Shown: in pieces, positions 33,872 through 43,616 of the stretch
Layout: every line of letters starts with the position of its first letter
How positions within the stretch are numbered: the first letter of the stretch is position 1
Assembly: GCF_003071065.1 (NCBI RefSeq)
Contig: NZ_QCXX01000007.1
Coordinates: forward strand, 669-64,668
Direction of reading: 5' to 3'
From: Sphingobacterium athyrii
GTDB taxonomy: Bacteria > Bacteroidota > Bacteroidia > Sphingobacteriales > Sphingobacteriaceae
Length of the DNA stretch: 64,000 nt
The notes under the pieces: generated by a model
What the model was told of the DNA's origin: nothing
Database searches by the model: none
Seen by the model: the letters and a program-made list of their open reading frames with translations, nothing else
Translations under genes and position numbers: made by a program

Positions 33872-35254
33872 CTATAAATTTAACGAGCCTGCGTAATAAT
33901 CATTGATATATTTTTGTAGCAACCATTCATACTGCTTGACAACCAACTGGATCTGGCTATTATCATACTTGGTCTTCGCCGTTAAAAATATAACGGAATT
34001 GCTGTTCCCCAGTTCGAATACAACTTTGGCAATGCGAAATGATTCGGCAAAGTTTGTGTTCTGCTCATGCAATTGCACAATATTATTACTGGCATTCTTA
34101 AGATTAAAAACCGCATTTGATGTTTCAGCTCTTAAATTATTTAGGGCAATCTCCCGTTGGAATTTAGTTGATTCTAAATCTAGTTTAGCTAATTTAACAT
34201 CATTCCTTACTTTAAATCTATTGAATACAGGGATTGAAAGATTGAGCGAAACGTATTTCCCAACGTTGTTTTTCATTTGGTACCAATAATCCCCTTCCAT
34301 TCCATTTTTGGAATAATTCGAATTCAATCCACCACTTAATGATAAAGAAGGCCAATAGGATGATTGTGCTATTTTGATATTCTTTTCGGCTGCTTTAATT
34401 TTCCAATCCAGTGCCGGAATATCCGGCAGGTTTTCCGTAGCCAATTTATAAAGTGTTGTAGCATCTACTTTTTGCGCGTCAGTTGTCAATTCCAATGCTT
34501 GTAGATCGCCCAGCTGTGCTTCGTCAATATTTAAAAAACCCGCCATTTTAACACGATTCATATAAAGAATCTGTTTATTGTTTTCGATAGAATTGATATC
34601 ATTGGCAAGTTGCCCCTTCAGATCATAATAATCTCCGGGATTAATGGCGCCTTCCCTTTGCATTGCTTCGGCACGACGCACCTGTTCACGTGTCACCTCA
34701 GTCTGCAATTCAGATTGCTTCAAAACATCTTGTGCGGTCAGTACCTGGATGTAAGCTGTAATAACATCAAGTTTCAAAGCATTAACCTGAGAATCAAATT
34801 CAAGTTTTCCGGCCGTCTTCGCATCAGCTCGCATCCGGATATCATTTAAAATCCGAAATCCGTTAAATACCGGCACGCTAGCATCTAACGAGAAATTTCC
34901 AGAAGAGTTATTTCTGGTAATGTACTGATTTGTGGAGTTATCAACCGAACGTCCGGAGGTAAGACTGTGACCTAATCGTCCATTTAAATCAGGTAATCGG
35001 TTAGCCTTTGCTTGCGAAAGATTCACTTCTGCACGTTTAACAGCTAATTCATTCTGTAATAAAGTTGGATTGGCTTTTATTGCCAATTGGATACATTCAG
35101 TCAAACTACGTTTTGGTCGCTGATTTTCACTATTGACGGTTGATTCCTTGTTGAAGACAGCCTTCTCTTCTATTCCCTGCTCACTTTGTTGTGCGTCCAC
35201 TTTCGCGTAAGCCAGCAAAAAACACAATGTACTATATATATAGATTCTCTTCAT
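33872..35254 (-). CDS. TolC-family outer-membrane efflux protein
   Basis: A 460-aa protein. I choose ATG 35254, which begins a signal peptide (MKRIYIYSTLCFLLAYAKVD, then AQQ). Two TolC repeats follow (SLTECIQLAIKANPTLLQNE begins the first). It is the outer-membrane duct for the adaptor/ATPase/permease system encoded divergently from 36614. It heads the operon with the response regulator (31 bp downstream) and kinase, under the sigma-54-like promoter at 35278. Confidence 0.9.
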   Translation of the reverse strand: MKRIYIYSTLCFLLAYAKVDAQQSEQGIEEKAVFNKESTVNSENQRPKRSLTECIQLAIKANPTLLQNELAVKRAEVNLSQAKANRLPDLNGRLGHSLTSGRSVDNSTNQYITRNNSSGNFSLDASVPVFNGFRILNDIRMRADAKTAGKLEFDSQVNALKLDVITAYIQVLTAQDVLKQSELQTEVTREQVRRAEAMQREGAINPGDYYDLKGQLANDINSIENNKQILYMNRVKMAGFLNIDEAQLGDLQALELTTDAQKVDATTLYKLATENLPDIPALDWKIKAAEKNIKIAQSSYWPSLSLSGGLNSNYSKNGMEGDYWYQMKNNVGKYVSLNLSIPVFNRFKVRNDVKLAKLDLESTKFQREIALNNLRAETSNAVFNLKNASNNIVQLHEQNTNFAESFRIAKVVFELGNSNSVIFLTAKTKYDNSQIQLVVKQYEWLLQKYINDYYAGSLNL

Positions 35255-35277
35255 ATCCACTTTTTGTTTCCAAACAG

Positions 35278-35381
35278 ACCATCGCCATGCCAAATAACGA
35301 AAAGACTATATATCAAATAGATACAAAAAAAGTATTTTCAAAAATGTTCATTAATGAACAGTCGGTGTGCGTAGTTGGACA
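35278..35381 (-). promoter_or_regulatory. sigma-54-like promoter with two enhancer palindromes, TolC-regulator-kinase operon
   Basis: Two 16-bp palindromes, TGTTCA-TTAA-TGAACA (35345-35360, perfect) and TGTGCG-TAGT-TGGACA (35366-35381), are centred 21 bp apart. On the minus strand TTGGCATGGCGATGGT (35278-35293) follows after 51 bp; its -24 part is good and its -12 part weak. The layout matches those at 36482-36586 and 57635-57742. Confidence 0.7.
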
Positions 35382-35430
35382 ATATCAGGCAACACCCAAT
35401 AAGAATAACTGTCAGTAGCACGATCGGGGA

Positions 35431-36291
35431 TCAATTAATCGGAGACATCTGATATCCACGCTGTTGCAACAGATCAAATAAATTATTCTTATTGTCTGCC
35501 AAGTTTATTAGATCAACAGTAAATAGTACACCGCCTTTATCCGCCGCTTCAATTAGGGGACATAGTTCCTTTGCCCGAAGCATATCTGTTTCACTGGGCC
35601 GCAAAAACCTGCTCAATGAATAAAGGTCAATAATACCTTTTGTATCCTCTTGTTCATAACAGGCAGCCTTCTTCGCTAAATCTGCCTTCAATTCTGTTTC
35701 ATTAGCGAGAAAATATTTAATCCGCTCAACTCTCCATTCATTGGGAACACCCAACAAGTTGGCAACCGAATGTTCAAAATCGACTAATTCTTTCACCTCA
35801 ATCCCATACTGCCCCGCATATTCACTAAAGGTTTTTGCAATTACATTAGTTTTATTACAGTCGCCCGCGGCTTTTCTTTTCAATAAGTTTTCGATAAATA
35901 CAGGAGTCATCTTATTCAACGTTTTTTCATCGATATTCATTTCACGCATTCGCTCCCGCAGTCGATCATATTCCTTATCCGTTAAAAATCCGCGAATAGA
36001 TGGCTCTTTTTTTTTCAAAAACATTACTTCGGCACTTCGACTATCAGATTTCTTATTTGATAATGCTGACTCCATATAATATGTGTGGATATTGGAACGT
36101 AAACCAAGAATCCTATCCAGTAAAGACTGTGGAATATCACACAGATCTCCCGTGACTAATACAAGATATGAACTTTCAACATTTCCTTTTTTCTTTATTT
36201 CCCATAGCAAAGAATTTGTATTGTTAAATTGAGCGCTAGCCAAAAAAGCACTACATAGTAACAGGAGAAAAAAACAAACTTTCTTTATCAT
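35431..36291 (-). CDS. degenerate TraB/GumN-family secreted protein
   Basis: A 286-aa protein from ATG 36291 with a signal peptide (MIKKVCFFLLLLCSAFLASA, then Q). It shares the family start (NSLLWEIKKKG) and end (LFDLLQQRGYQMSPIN against LISLLREKGYSLTAIN) with the protein at 13060-13908. Both G-x-x-H motifs are lost: GTIH is replaced by a VTGDL segment and GAGH by a VDLIN segment. It is probably non-catalytic, perhaps a binding or decoy version. Its promoter carries the island operator, although the gene lies 10 kb outside the island. Confidence 0.72.
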   Translation of the reverse strand: MIKKVCFFLLLLCSAFLASAQFNNTNSLLWEIKKKGNVESSYLVLVTGDLCDIPQSLLDRILGLRSNIHTYYMESALSNKKSDSRSAEVMFLKKKEPSIRGFLTDKEYDRLRERMREMNIDEKTLNKMTPVFIENLLKRKAAGDCNKTNVIAKTFSEYAGQYGIEVKELVDFEHSVANLLGVPNEWRVERIKYFLANETELKADLAKKAACYEQEDTKGIIDLYSLSRFLRPSETDMLRAKELCPLIEAADKGGVLFTVDLINLADNKNNLFDLLQQRGYQMSPIN

Positions 36292-36394
36292 AACAGTCAA
36301 TAATTAATTATTTAAACGGATAAAATTAATCAAAATTGATAAGATCGGGAAAGTTAAAAATTCCGTAACGGAATCATCTATCAATGTTGATCCA

Positions 36395-36439
36395 CAAAAT
36401 TATTAAAACAAAACGAGTCCTGCCACAACCTGTGGTTAT
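36395..36439 (-). promoter_or_regulatory. palindromic operator plus promoter of the degenerate TraB/GumN gene
   Basis: On the minus strand ATAACC-ACA-GGTTGT (36425-36439) is followed after exactly 22 bp by TAATTTTG (36395-36402), a full match to TAnnTTTG. The gene starts about 100 bp further on. The match in sequence and spacing to the sites at 14086, 16438, 23012 and 23902 ties this gene to the peptide island's regulon. Confidence 0.78.
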
Positions 36440-36481
36440 ATTAATAAAATCCCGCTATCCTAGCGGTAAAAAACTGTAGGC

Positions 36482-36586
36482 TGTACGTCTCCGTACAAGA
36501 AGTGTCCGCTATCGAACACCGAACGCAAAGGAAAACAAAATAAACAACTACAAATCAACATGTTAAATTATTGGCACAGCTTTCAT
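36482..36586 (+). promoter_or_regulatory. sigma-54-like promoter with two enhancer palindromes, efflux operon
   Basis: TGTACG-TCTC-CGTACA (36482-36497, perfect) and TGTCCG-CTAT-CGAACA (36503-36518) are centred 21 bp apart. After 52 bp comes TTGGCACAGCTTTCAT (36571-36586): a perfect -24 TTGGCAC but a poor -12. The adaptor ATG is at 36614. The 36292-36613 gap holds this element and the island operator, and no gene. Confidence 0.75.
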
Positions 36587-36613
36587 AGTTAGATAGCAAA
36601 TTGATATTAAATT

Positions 36614-37867
36614 ATGGACAGACCTTTAGAAAAGAAGAAGTGGAATAGCAAACGTATACTGACCATCGTAGGGGTTGCTGGCATCGTTGGATTAATCGGT
36701 GCTAGCTTTTATTTTACCTCGGGCAAAAGCAAACTCAATGTAGAGGCTGACCGCATCTCCATAGTCGAAATAAAAAATGGTAATTTTCAGGAATTCATTC
36801 CGATAAATGGTACAGTGCTTCCGATCAGCAGCATCTATCTTGATGCTTCTGTGGGTGGTCGTGTGGAGGAAAAATTTGTTGAGGATGGTACTGTCTTAAA
36901 AAAAGGCGACCCGATTATGCGTCTATCCAATACAGATCAAGAGCTCACATTAGTTCAACAGGAAACTCAGGTATTGAACCTATTAACACAGTCGCAAATC
37001 GCCCAGACGAATGCGCAACAGGCATCTATCAACAATCGTAATCAAATGGCTGATGTAGAACAGGCCTATCGAGAAGCTGAACGTGTCTATAATCTGAATA
37101 AAAAATTACTTGCAGAAAAAGCGATAGGTACACAAGAATTCGAGAAATCGAAGAACGAATATAATTATCAAAAGGAACGTGTCCACTTGACCAAACAGAT
37201 CCTAAAACAGGACGAGATCTCCAATGCGCAAAAGACCAATCAGGACAAGCAGACTTACCAGCGTACACAGAGTGCATTGGAGTTAATGAAAAGAAAAATT
37301 GGTGACCTGATTGTCCGGGCACCTGTCGATGGCCAGTTAACAGCTTTTGATGCCGAAATCGGACAGAATAAAAATGCTGGCGAGCGTTTAGGTCAAATTG
37401 ACGTTTTGACCGGATTTAAAGTGCGTGCTGATATCGACGAGCATTATATTAACCGCATTTTTCCAGATCTCCAAGGTGAGTTTTCCATTGGTGACAAGAC
37501 CTACAAACTTCGCATTAAAAAGGTTTATACACAGGTAACCAACGGTCGTTTTCAAGTCGATATGGAATTTATCAATGACGTTCCCAAAGGAATCCGCCGC
37601 GGACAGACTTTACAGATCCGTCTTGCCTTAAGTGATGAAACGAAAGCATTATTATTAGCTAAAGGTGGTTTCTATCAGCAGACTGGTGGCAACTGGATCT
37701 TCAAATTGGATAAAAATGGAGGCACAGCCTATCGTGTGGATATCCAACTGGGCAGACAGAACCCCGAATATTATGAGGTGATCAAAGGATTGCAACCTGG
37801 AGACAAGGTTGTCGTATCAAGTTACGAAACATATGACAAGGTACAGGAATTAAGTATTAAAAGATAA
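36614..37867 (+). CDS. membrane-fusion adaptor of a MacAB-like efflux system
   Basis: A 417-aa periplasmic adaptor with one N-terminal membrane anchor (ILTIVGVAGIVGLIGASFYF, about 15-34), a lipoyl half (SVGGRVEEKFVEDGTVLKKG), a long coiled-coil hairpin (about 118-230), the second lipoyl half (LIVRAPVDGQLTAFDAEIGQ) and beta-barrel/proximal domains. It should link the permease(s) to the TolC channel encoded at 33872. It is the first gene of the plus-strand operon driven by the sigma-54-like promoter. Confidence 0.92.
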   Translation: MDRPLEKKKWNSKRILTIVGVAGIVGLIGASFYFTSGKSKLNVEADRISIVEIKNGNFQEFIPINGTVLPISSIYLDASVGGRVEEKFVEDGTVLKKGDPIMRLSNTDQELTLVQQETQVLNLLTQSQIAQTNAQQASINNRNQMADVEQAYREAERVYNLNKKLLAEKAIGTQEFEKSKNEYNYQKERVHLTKQILKQDEISNAQKTNQDKQTYQRTQSALELMKRKIGDLIVRAPVDGQLTAFDAEIGQNKNAGERLGQIDVLTGFKVRADIDEHYINRIFPDLQGEFSIGDKTYKLRIKKVYTQVTNGRFQVDMEFINDVPKGIRRGQTLQIRLALSDETKALLLAKGGFYQQTGGNWIFKLDKNGGTAYRVDIQLGRQNPEYYEVIKGLQPGDKVVVSSYETYDKVQELSIKR

Positions 37868-37950
37868 AATCGCATAGCGGTCATTAAAAAATTGAAATAG
37901 AAGAGACATCCAATCCTTTCAATATCCGCTATTATAAGAGCATAAGAAAA

Positions 37951-40326
37951 ATGATAAAGAACGCGATCAAAACTGGAATTCGTTCCTTACTGACAAACAA
38001 AAAGTTTACACTTTTGAATATTGCTGGACTAAGTATTAGTCTGGCGGTCGTTATTATCATTGCTCTTTGGATTACGGATGAGCTATCCTTTAACAAGGTC
38101 TTTAATAATTCGAACCGGGTGTATGAACTTTCCGCAAACTTTGATAAAGAAAATGATCAATTTGTGCATGCTGGCCCACCACCGATTGCTATTTATGGCA
38201 AATCAAAAATTCCAGCTATTGAAGAAATCTGTCGTATAAGCGGGGGGCGGAATATACAGTTCAATAAAAACGAACTCATGACCTCGGAATATGGTGTGTA
38301 TGTTGATAGTACCTTTAACAAGGTATTTGATAGTTCTATAAAGTTATTGGAGCCTAATAAGTTATTCCAAGGGAAACAGTCCATAGTCATTACAGAGAAG
38401 ATTGCTAATAAATACTTTAAAAATGAAAACCCTTTGGGAAAGACGCTCTATTTAGAAGTCGATCCTATTCTGAAAACAGGTAAACAACCCTTTTTAATCA
38501 CTGCTGTAGTCAACAACTTTCCAAGTAATAGTTCACTTAAGGCTGATTACCTATTGCCTTTTGAATTATTGAACAGCCTTTCCAAAGAACCATTGGATGA
38601 GAAATGGGGCAATTTTCAATATTATATCTATTTTCTGTTAAAACAAGATAGCAAATCAGCCCAAGTAGCGGAGCAATTGACTGCGATTCAAAAAAGCAAT
38701 TTCCAAGGAAACCCATTGTATAGCAAATTCGCTTTCTTTCTACAAAAAATAACACAGTTAAATTTATACACCCCTAAGGGTGACAATAACGGTATACAGT
38801 CCATTTATATATTCGCGATCATTGCCTTTGTCATACTGCTGGTTGCCTGTATTAATTACGTCAATTTAGTTACTGCTAGAGCTACAAAAAGAACAAAAGA
38901 AATCAGTATACGCAAAATTATCGGAGCCAATAGAAGTCACTTATTTCTTCAATACCTTATTGAATCTGCTGTATTATTTCTGATTTCACTATTTATAGCA
39001 ACAGCGATTGCTTATTTAAGTATTCCGTTTTTTAATACAATAGCGGAAAAGAATATTCAATTCAGCCTACTTTCTTCTGAATTATGGTATATCTTTCTGC
39101 TCACTTTTATAGCAACTGTATTTATCGCAGGAATCTATCCTGCAGTACTTTTTTCAAGCAGCAAGCTTTTGAGTCAATTAAAAAATAACAATACCTTATT
39201 TGGTAATAAAAATAATCTTCGAAAAGGTCTTGTTGTCTTACAGTTCTGTTGCACCGTGATACTTATTGTTACCACTTTTATTTTCGAAAAACAGCTCCGC
39301 TACATGCGCAACAAAGACTTGGGCTACGACAAAGAGAATGTCTTTCTATTTGAGCAGAAAAACTTTTTAACGCATTATGAGGCTGTCCGTAACGAATTAC
39401 AGAAACAGCAGGGTATTTTAGGTGTAACGGCCGCCAGCAATGATATCAGTAACATCGGCTCCGAAACCGCAGATATCGATTGGAATGGAAAAAACCGCAT
39501 GCAATCCAATTTCTTTATCAGCCGAGTTGCAATAGCTCCAAATTTCACGTCCGTATTGGATATCAAATTAACCGAAGGAAATGGTTTTAAAAACAACCCT
39601 TCAGATAGCAGCCATGCTTTGCTCAATGAAACAGCAGTTAAACAAATGGGGCTAAAGAATCCAATTGGACAAACCATCACTTTTCAGGGTAAACAATTGA
39701 CTATTGTGGGGATTATGAAAGATTTTAATTTTAATGATCTTAAAACAGCGATAAAACCTTGCATATTTTTTTCAGGCATGGGTTATGCACTCGGTGGCAT
39801 GTATGTCAAAACAAGCCCAGGGCAGGAAAAGCAAGCGTTGAGTGCTGTCCAAAAATTATGGAATAAATATAATCCCGAATCAGCATTCAATTATTCTTTT
39901 ATGGACGAATCTTTTGATAAAATGTATAAAAAAGATGTTGTTCATGGAAAACTTGTCCAACTATTTGCCGCCATTACGATCTTGCTTTCATGTATTGGTC
40001 TGTCGGGACTTGTATTGTTCAGTACAGAAGCTAAACTTAAAGAGATCGGAATCCGCAAAACCTTAGGCGCATCCAAACAAGATATTGTCATGATGATCGG
40101 GAAAGATTATATGGTTCCCGTGATACTTTCTTTTCTTATTGCATTTCCCATTTCTTGGCTTATCATTTCAAACTGGCTTAACAATTTTGTTTACCGCACT
40201 TCAATAGATCCTTGGATTTTTTTACTGGCAAGCCTAATAACTATTTTATTGGTGGTCCTTACAGCAGGATCTGTTTCTCTGAAAGCGGCAATGATTAATC
40301 CAACGAAGATTTTAAGGGACGAATAG
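37951..40326 (+). CDS. FtsX/MacB-type ABC permease 1
   Basis: A 791-aa permease without an ATPase domain. It has a membrane helix near residues 20-42, a MacB-type periplasmic domain, a cluster of membrane helices (about 285-400), a further helix near 430, a second periplasmic domain and a final FtsX domain. Cytoplasmic coupling segments RTKEISIRKIIGANR and KLKEIGIRKTLGASK should contact an ATPase. It ends NPTKILRDE. First of ten tandem paralogues; 83 bp after the adaptor. Confidence 0.92.
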   Translation: MIKNAIKTGIRSLLTNKKFTLLNIAGLSISLAVVIIIALWITDELSFNKVFNNSNRVYELSANFDKENDQFVHAGPPPIAIYGKSKIPAIEEICRISGGRNIQFNKNELMTSEYGVYVDSTFNKVFDSSIKLLEPNKLFQGKQSIVITEKIANKYFKNENPLGKTLYLEVDPILKTGKQPFLITAVVNNFPSNSSLKADYLLPFELLNSLSKEPLDEKWGNFQYYIYFLLKQDSKSAQVAEQLTAIQKSNFQGNPLYSKFAFFLQKITQLNLYTPKGDNNGIQSIYIFAIIAFVILLVACINYVNLVTARATKRTKEISIRKIIGANRSHLFLQYLIESAVLFLISLFIATAIAYLSIPFFNTIAEKNIQFSLLSSELWYIFLLTFIATVFIAGIYPAVLFSSSKLLSQLKNNNTLFGNKNNLRKGLVVLQFCCTVILIVTTFIFEKQLRYMRNKDLGYDKENVFLFEQKNFLTHYEAVRNELQKQQGILGVTAASNDISNIGSETADIDWNGKNRMQSNFFISRVAIAPNFTSVLDIKLTEGNGFKNNPSDSSHALLNETAVKQMGLKNPIGQTITFQGKQLTIVGIMKDFNFNDLKTAIKPCIFFSGMGYALGGMYVKTSPGQEKQALSAVQKLWNKYNPESAFNYSFMDESFDKMYKKDVVHGKLVQLFAAITILLSCIGLSGLVLFSTEAKLKEIGIRKTLGASKQDIVMMIGKDYMVPVILSFLIAFPISWLIISNWLNNFVYRTSIDPWIFLLASLITILLVVLTAGSVSLKAAMINPTKILRDE

Positions 40327-40361
40327 AAAAATACAGAACAAATAATAATACAAGATACACG

Positions 40362-42728
40362 ATGATAAAGAACTTTATAAAAACAGCCTTTCGTAACCTT
40401 TGGAAAACCAAAGGTTATAGCTTCCTCAACATTTTTGGGTTAGCAATTGGCATTGCTGCGGCAGCACTGATATTTTTATGGGTAGAAAATCAGTTGAGTT
40501 ATAATGATAACTTTCCCAATAAAAAGGATATTTACATCGTTAAGTCAAAACAGACCTATGATGGCGCAACCTTTGTGTTCGAATCAACCCCAGGTCCCCT
40601 GGCGCAAAATATAGCGAAAGAGATTCCGGGCATTAAACATGCTGTACGTATGACATGGATTAACCCAATGTTATTCTCTGTTGGTGACAACAATTTATTT
40701 CAAAATGGGTTATATGCTGACGCCTCCGTTGCGGACTTGCTTTCCCTTGAATTTACGGAGGGAGATCGTAAGACCGCATTTGACAAAGTAGATAACATCA
40801 TTTTATCGGAATCTGGTGCGAAAAAATTATTTGGTAATCAACCTGCTCTAGGCAAAACAGTGAAGACTAATAACAAAGACCTTTACATCGTTTCAGCCAT
40901 TACAAAGGACCTTCCTAAAAATAGTAGTTACGAATTTCAATGGTTAATTCCATTCAAAAAATTTGAATCTACCCAAGACTGGCTGACCAGATGGGACAAT
41001 AATGGCATCCAGACTTTAATTCAGGTTGAAGACAATGCAAATGTTGATCAAATCAACAAACAGCTAATGAACTATGTCAAAAACAGAACCAATGGTGAGG
41101 TTACTTTTTCACAAAACTTCCTCTATCCAATGGAAAGATGGATTACGCATAACCGTTTTGATAACAGTGGAAATGAAATAGAAGGAAGCTTAAAAAATAT
41201 TCGTCTATTCACCATTATTGCGTGGATCGTTTTGCTGATTGCCTGTATCAATTTTATGAATCTCGCTACTGCCAGATCCGAAAAAAGAGCAAAAGAAGTC
41301 GGTATGCGCAAAGTTGTTGGCGCAAGCCGTCAATCGTTGATCGGTCAATTTCTCGCAGAATCATTGGTCCTAGCCTCTATCTCCTCTTTAGTCGCTATTT
41401 TATTGGTCTATATCTGTATTCGGCCATTTAATACCATGATTGGCCAAGACCTTCAGGTCGATTTATTAAAACCGATGCATCTTGCCTTTGTTATCACAAT
41501 TACTTTAATATGCGGACTATTTGCAGGAAGCTATCCCGCATTCTTTCTGTCCGCTTTTAAACCACTGTCTACGATCAAAGGAGCAAAGCAGAAAGCCGGG
41601 ACCGGAAGTCTTATCCGCAAGGGATTAGTTGTGCTACAGTATACCGCATCAGTTGTACTGATCATTTGTACAATCATCATTTATCAGCAAATACAACACA
41701 ACAAAAATAAAGACCTGGGTTTTGACAAGAGCCAGGTACTGACCACCGCATTGCAAGGGGACATGGCCAAACATCTTCCCCTAATCAAAAACCAACTCAT
41801 CGCAACTGGACTAGTGGAGCAGGTCGGTGTCAGTGATGTGAGTATTCTCAACATTTACAATAATACCTCTGGTTTCAATTGGGAAGGAAAAGATCCCAAC
41901 AAGAGTATTCTGATCGGCATGTTGCGCGCAGATGAAGGATTAGTACCAGCATTAGATCTTAAAATGTTTGATGGAAGAAACTTCCATGCCAACTTACTAG
42001 GAGACAGCACTTCGGTTCTTATTAATGAAACTCTGGCTAAATTAATCCGCAAAGATGGTCATGTTGTGGGTAGTATCCTTAATTACGGCGAAGAAAATTA
42101 TACTATTGCCGGAGTCGTCAAAAACTTTGTTTATAACAACGTATATGCCGATCCAGATCCGATGTTATTTATTCCCTTGGTCAGAGAGAGCGGCCTATTA
42201 AATATCCGGACAAAAGCCGGAATTGATCTACCACAAGCTATTCAGCAAATTGAAAAGATTATTGTAAAAAATAATCCCGGATTTCCTTTCGATTACAAAT
42301 TTTTGGATGAAACCTTCAATAGCAAATTTCAGGCTGAACTTTTTATACAACAGCTATCCAGCGTATTTGCCATCATATCTATTATTATTTCATGCTTAGG
42401 CCTATTTGGTTTAGCCGCCTTTGCTACAGAACAACGTGCCAAGGAAATCAGTATCCGCAAAGTACTAGGAGCGTCAGTTTCTGGGCTTATCCAGATGCTC
42501 AATCGCGAATTTATTATCCTTATTGGTATCTCCTGTATTATTGCTTTTCCAATTGCCTGGATTTTTATGCACAAATGGCTGGCAGACTACGCGCATCATA
42601 TCACAATTTCCTGGACAGTTTTTGTATTGAGCGGACTAGCCGCAATAGTAATAGCTTTATTGACGATCAGTTCACAGGCCTTTAAAGCTGCAATTGCCAA
42701 TCCTACCAAAACACTCCGAGACGAATAA
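40362..42728 (+). CDS. FtsX/MacB-type ABC permease 2
   Basis: A 788-aa paralogue of the preceding permease with the same double-FtsX layout. Coupling segments are RAKEVGMRKVVGASR and RAKEISIRKVLGASV; the C-terminus is NPTKTLRDE. It begins 35 bp after permease 1, and the cluster's only ATPase gene follows 85 bp later. With the adaptor and ATPase it could form a MacAB-like pump for a peptide, lipid or drug; the substrate cannot be read from the sequence. Confidence 0.92.
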   Translation: MIKNFIKTAFRNLWKTKGYSFLNIFGLAIGIAAAALIFLWVENQLSYNDNFPNKKDIYIVKSKQTYDGATFVFESTPGPLAQNIAKEIPGIKHAVRMTWINPMLFSVGDNNLFQNGLYADASVADLLSLEFTEGDRKTAFDKVDNIILSESGAKKLFGNQPALGKTVKTNNKDLYIVSAITKDLPKNSSYEFQWLIPFKKFESTQDWLTRWDNNGIQTLIQVEDNANVDQINKQLMNYVKNRTNGEVTFSQNFLYPMERWITHNRFDNSGNEIEGSLKNIRLFTIIAWIVLLIACINFMNLATARSEKRAKEVGMRKVVGASRQSLIGQFLAESLVLASISSLVAILLVYICIRPFNTMIGQDLQVDLLKPMHLAFVITITLICGLFAGSYPAFFLSAFKPLSTIKGAKQKAGTGSLIRKGLVVLQYTASVVLIICTIIIYQQIQHNKNKDLGFDKSQVLTTALQGDMAKHLPLIKNQLIATGLVEQVGVSDVSILNIYNNTSGFNWEGKDPNKSILIGMLRADEGLVPALDLKMFDGRNFHANLLGDSTSVLINETLAKLIRKDGHVVGSILNYGEENYTIAGVVKNFVYNNVYADPDPMLFIPLVRESGLLNIRTKAGIDLPQAIQQIEKIIVKNNPGFPFDYKFLDETFNSKFQAELFIQQLSSVFAIISIIISCLGLFGLAAFATEQRAKEISIRKVLGASVSGLIQMLNREFIILIGISCIIAFPIAWIFMHKWLADYAHHITISWTVFVLSGLAAIVIALLTISSQAFKAAIANPTKTLRDE

Positions 42729-42813
42729 ACAGAAAAATAAACACTATAAAGAATATTTTTAAACAGAATAATAACTGCCCAAAGCTGCTGCCAAGGGCCC
42801 AAAACATAAAACC

Positions 42814-43512
42814 ATGAGCGCAAAAAATATGATTAAAATAACCAATCTTCAAAAGTATTACCGCACGGAAGAAGTGGAGACTGTGGCATTGAACAATTTG
42901 AACATTCACGTAAAAGAGGGTGAATTTGTCGCCGTGATGGGTCCATCTGGTTGCGGCAAATCCACCCTGCTGAATATTATCGGTTTATTGGATGATTTGG
43001 ATGAGGGAAGCTACCTGTTCAACGAGATTGAAGTCGCCAAATTCAAGGAACGTGGCCGTTCGGATTTGCGTAAGCACAATATTGGTTTTGTATTTCAGAG
43101 TTTTAATCTGATTGATGAGCTGACCGTATTTGAAAACGTGGAACTTCCTCTTGTCTATACCAACGTACCTGCTGCAGAACGCAAGAAACGTGTCGAGGAA
43201 GTATTGGAAAAAGTACAGATCATGCACCGTCGCAACCACTTTCCGCAACAGCTTTCCGGGGGACAGCAACAGCGTGTGGCCGTTGCCCGTGCGGTCGTCA
43301 ATAATCCGAAATTAATTCTTGCCGATGAGCCTACCGGTAACCTGGATTCCAACAACGGTAATGAAGTGATGCAACTCTTAACCGAATTGAACGAAGCCGG
43401 CACAACCATCGTGATGGTAACCCACAGTGAGCACGACGCCAAATTTTCGGATCGTGTCATTCGCATGCTGGATGGACAGGTTATTATGGAAACAACATCA
43501 TTAGGATCCTAG
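42814..43512 (+). CDS. LolD/MacB-type ABC ATPase
   Basis: A 232-aa ATPase with Walker A GPSGCGKST (43-51), Q-loop FVFQSFNL, signature LSGGQQQRVAVARA, Walker B LILADEPTGNLD and the switch His in VTHSEHD. This is the LolD/FtsE/MacB-N class that pairs with FtsX-type permeases. It is the sole ATPase for ten permeases in view, so it probably serves several of them. It lies between permeases 2 and 3. Confidence 0.96.
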   Translation: MSAKNMIKITNLQKYYRTEEVETVALNNLNIHVKEGEFVAVMGPSGCGKSTLLNIIGLLDDLDEGSYLFNEIEVAKFKERGRSDLRKHNIGFVFQSFNLIDELTVFENVELPLVYTNVPAAERKKRVEEVLEKVQIMHRRNHFPQQLSGGQQQRVAVARAVVNNPKLILADEPTGNLDSNNGNEVMQLLTELNEAGTTIVMVTHSEHDAKFSDRVIRMLDGQVIMETTSLGS

Positions 43513-43616
43513 TAAAGCTAGCGGCCCATTTTAAGGACAAGAAATGTTCTTAAAGATCTAAAGCGCTTACCAATACAGGATCAAGAGCTATTAAACGAGT
43601 TTAAAGTTATAAAACG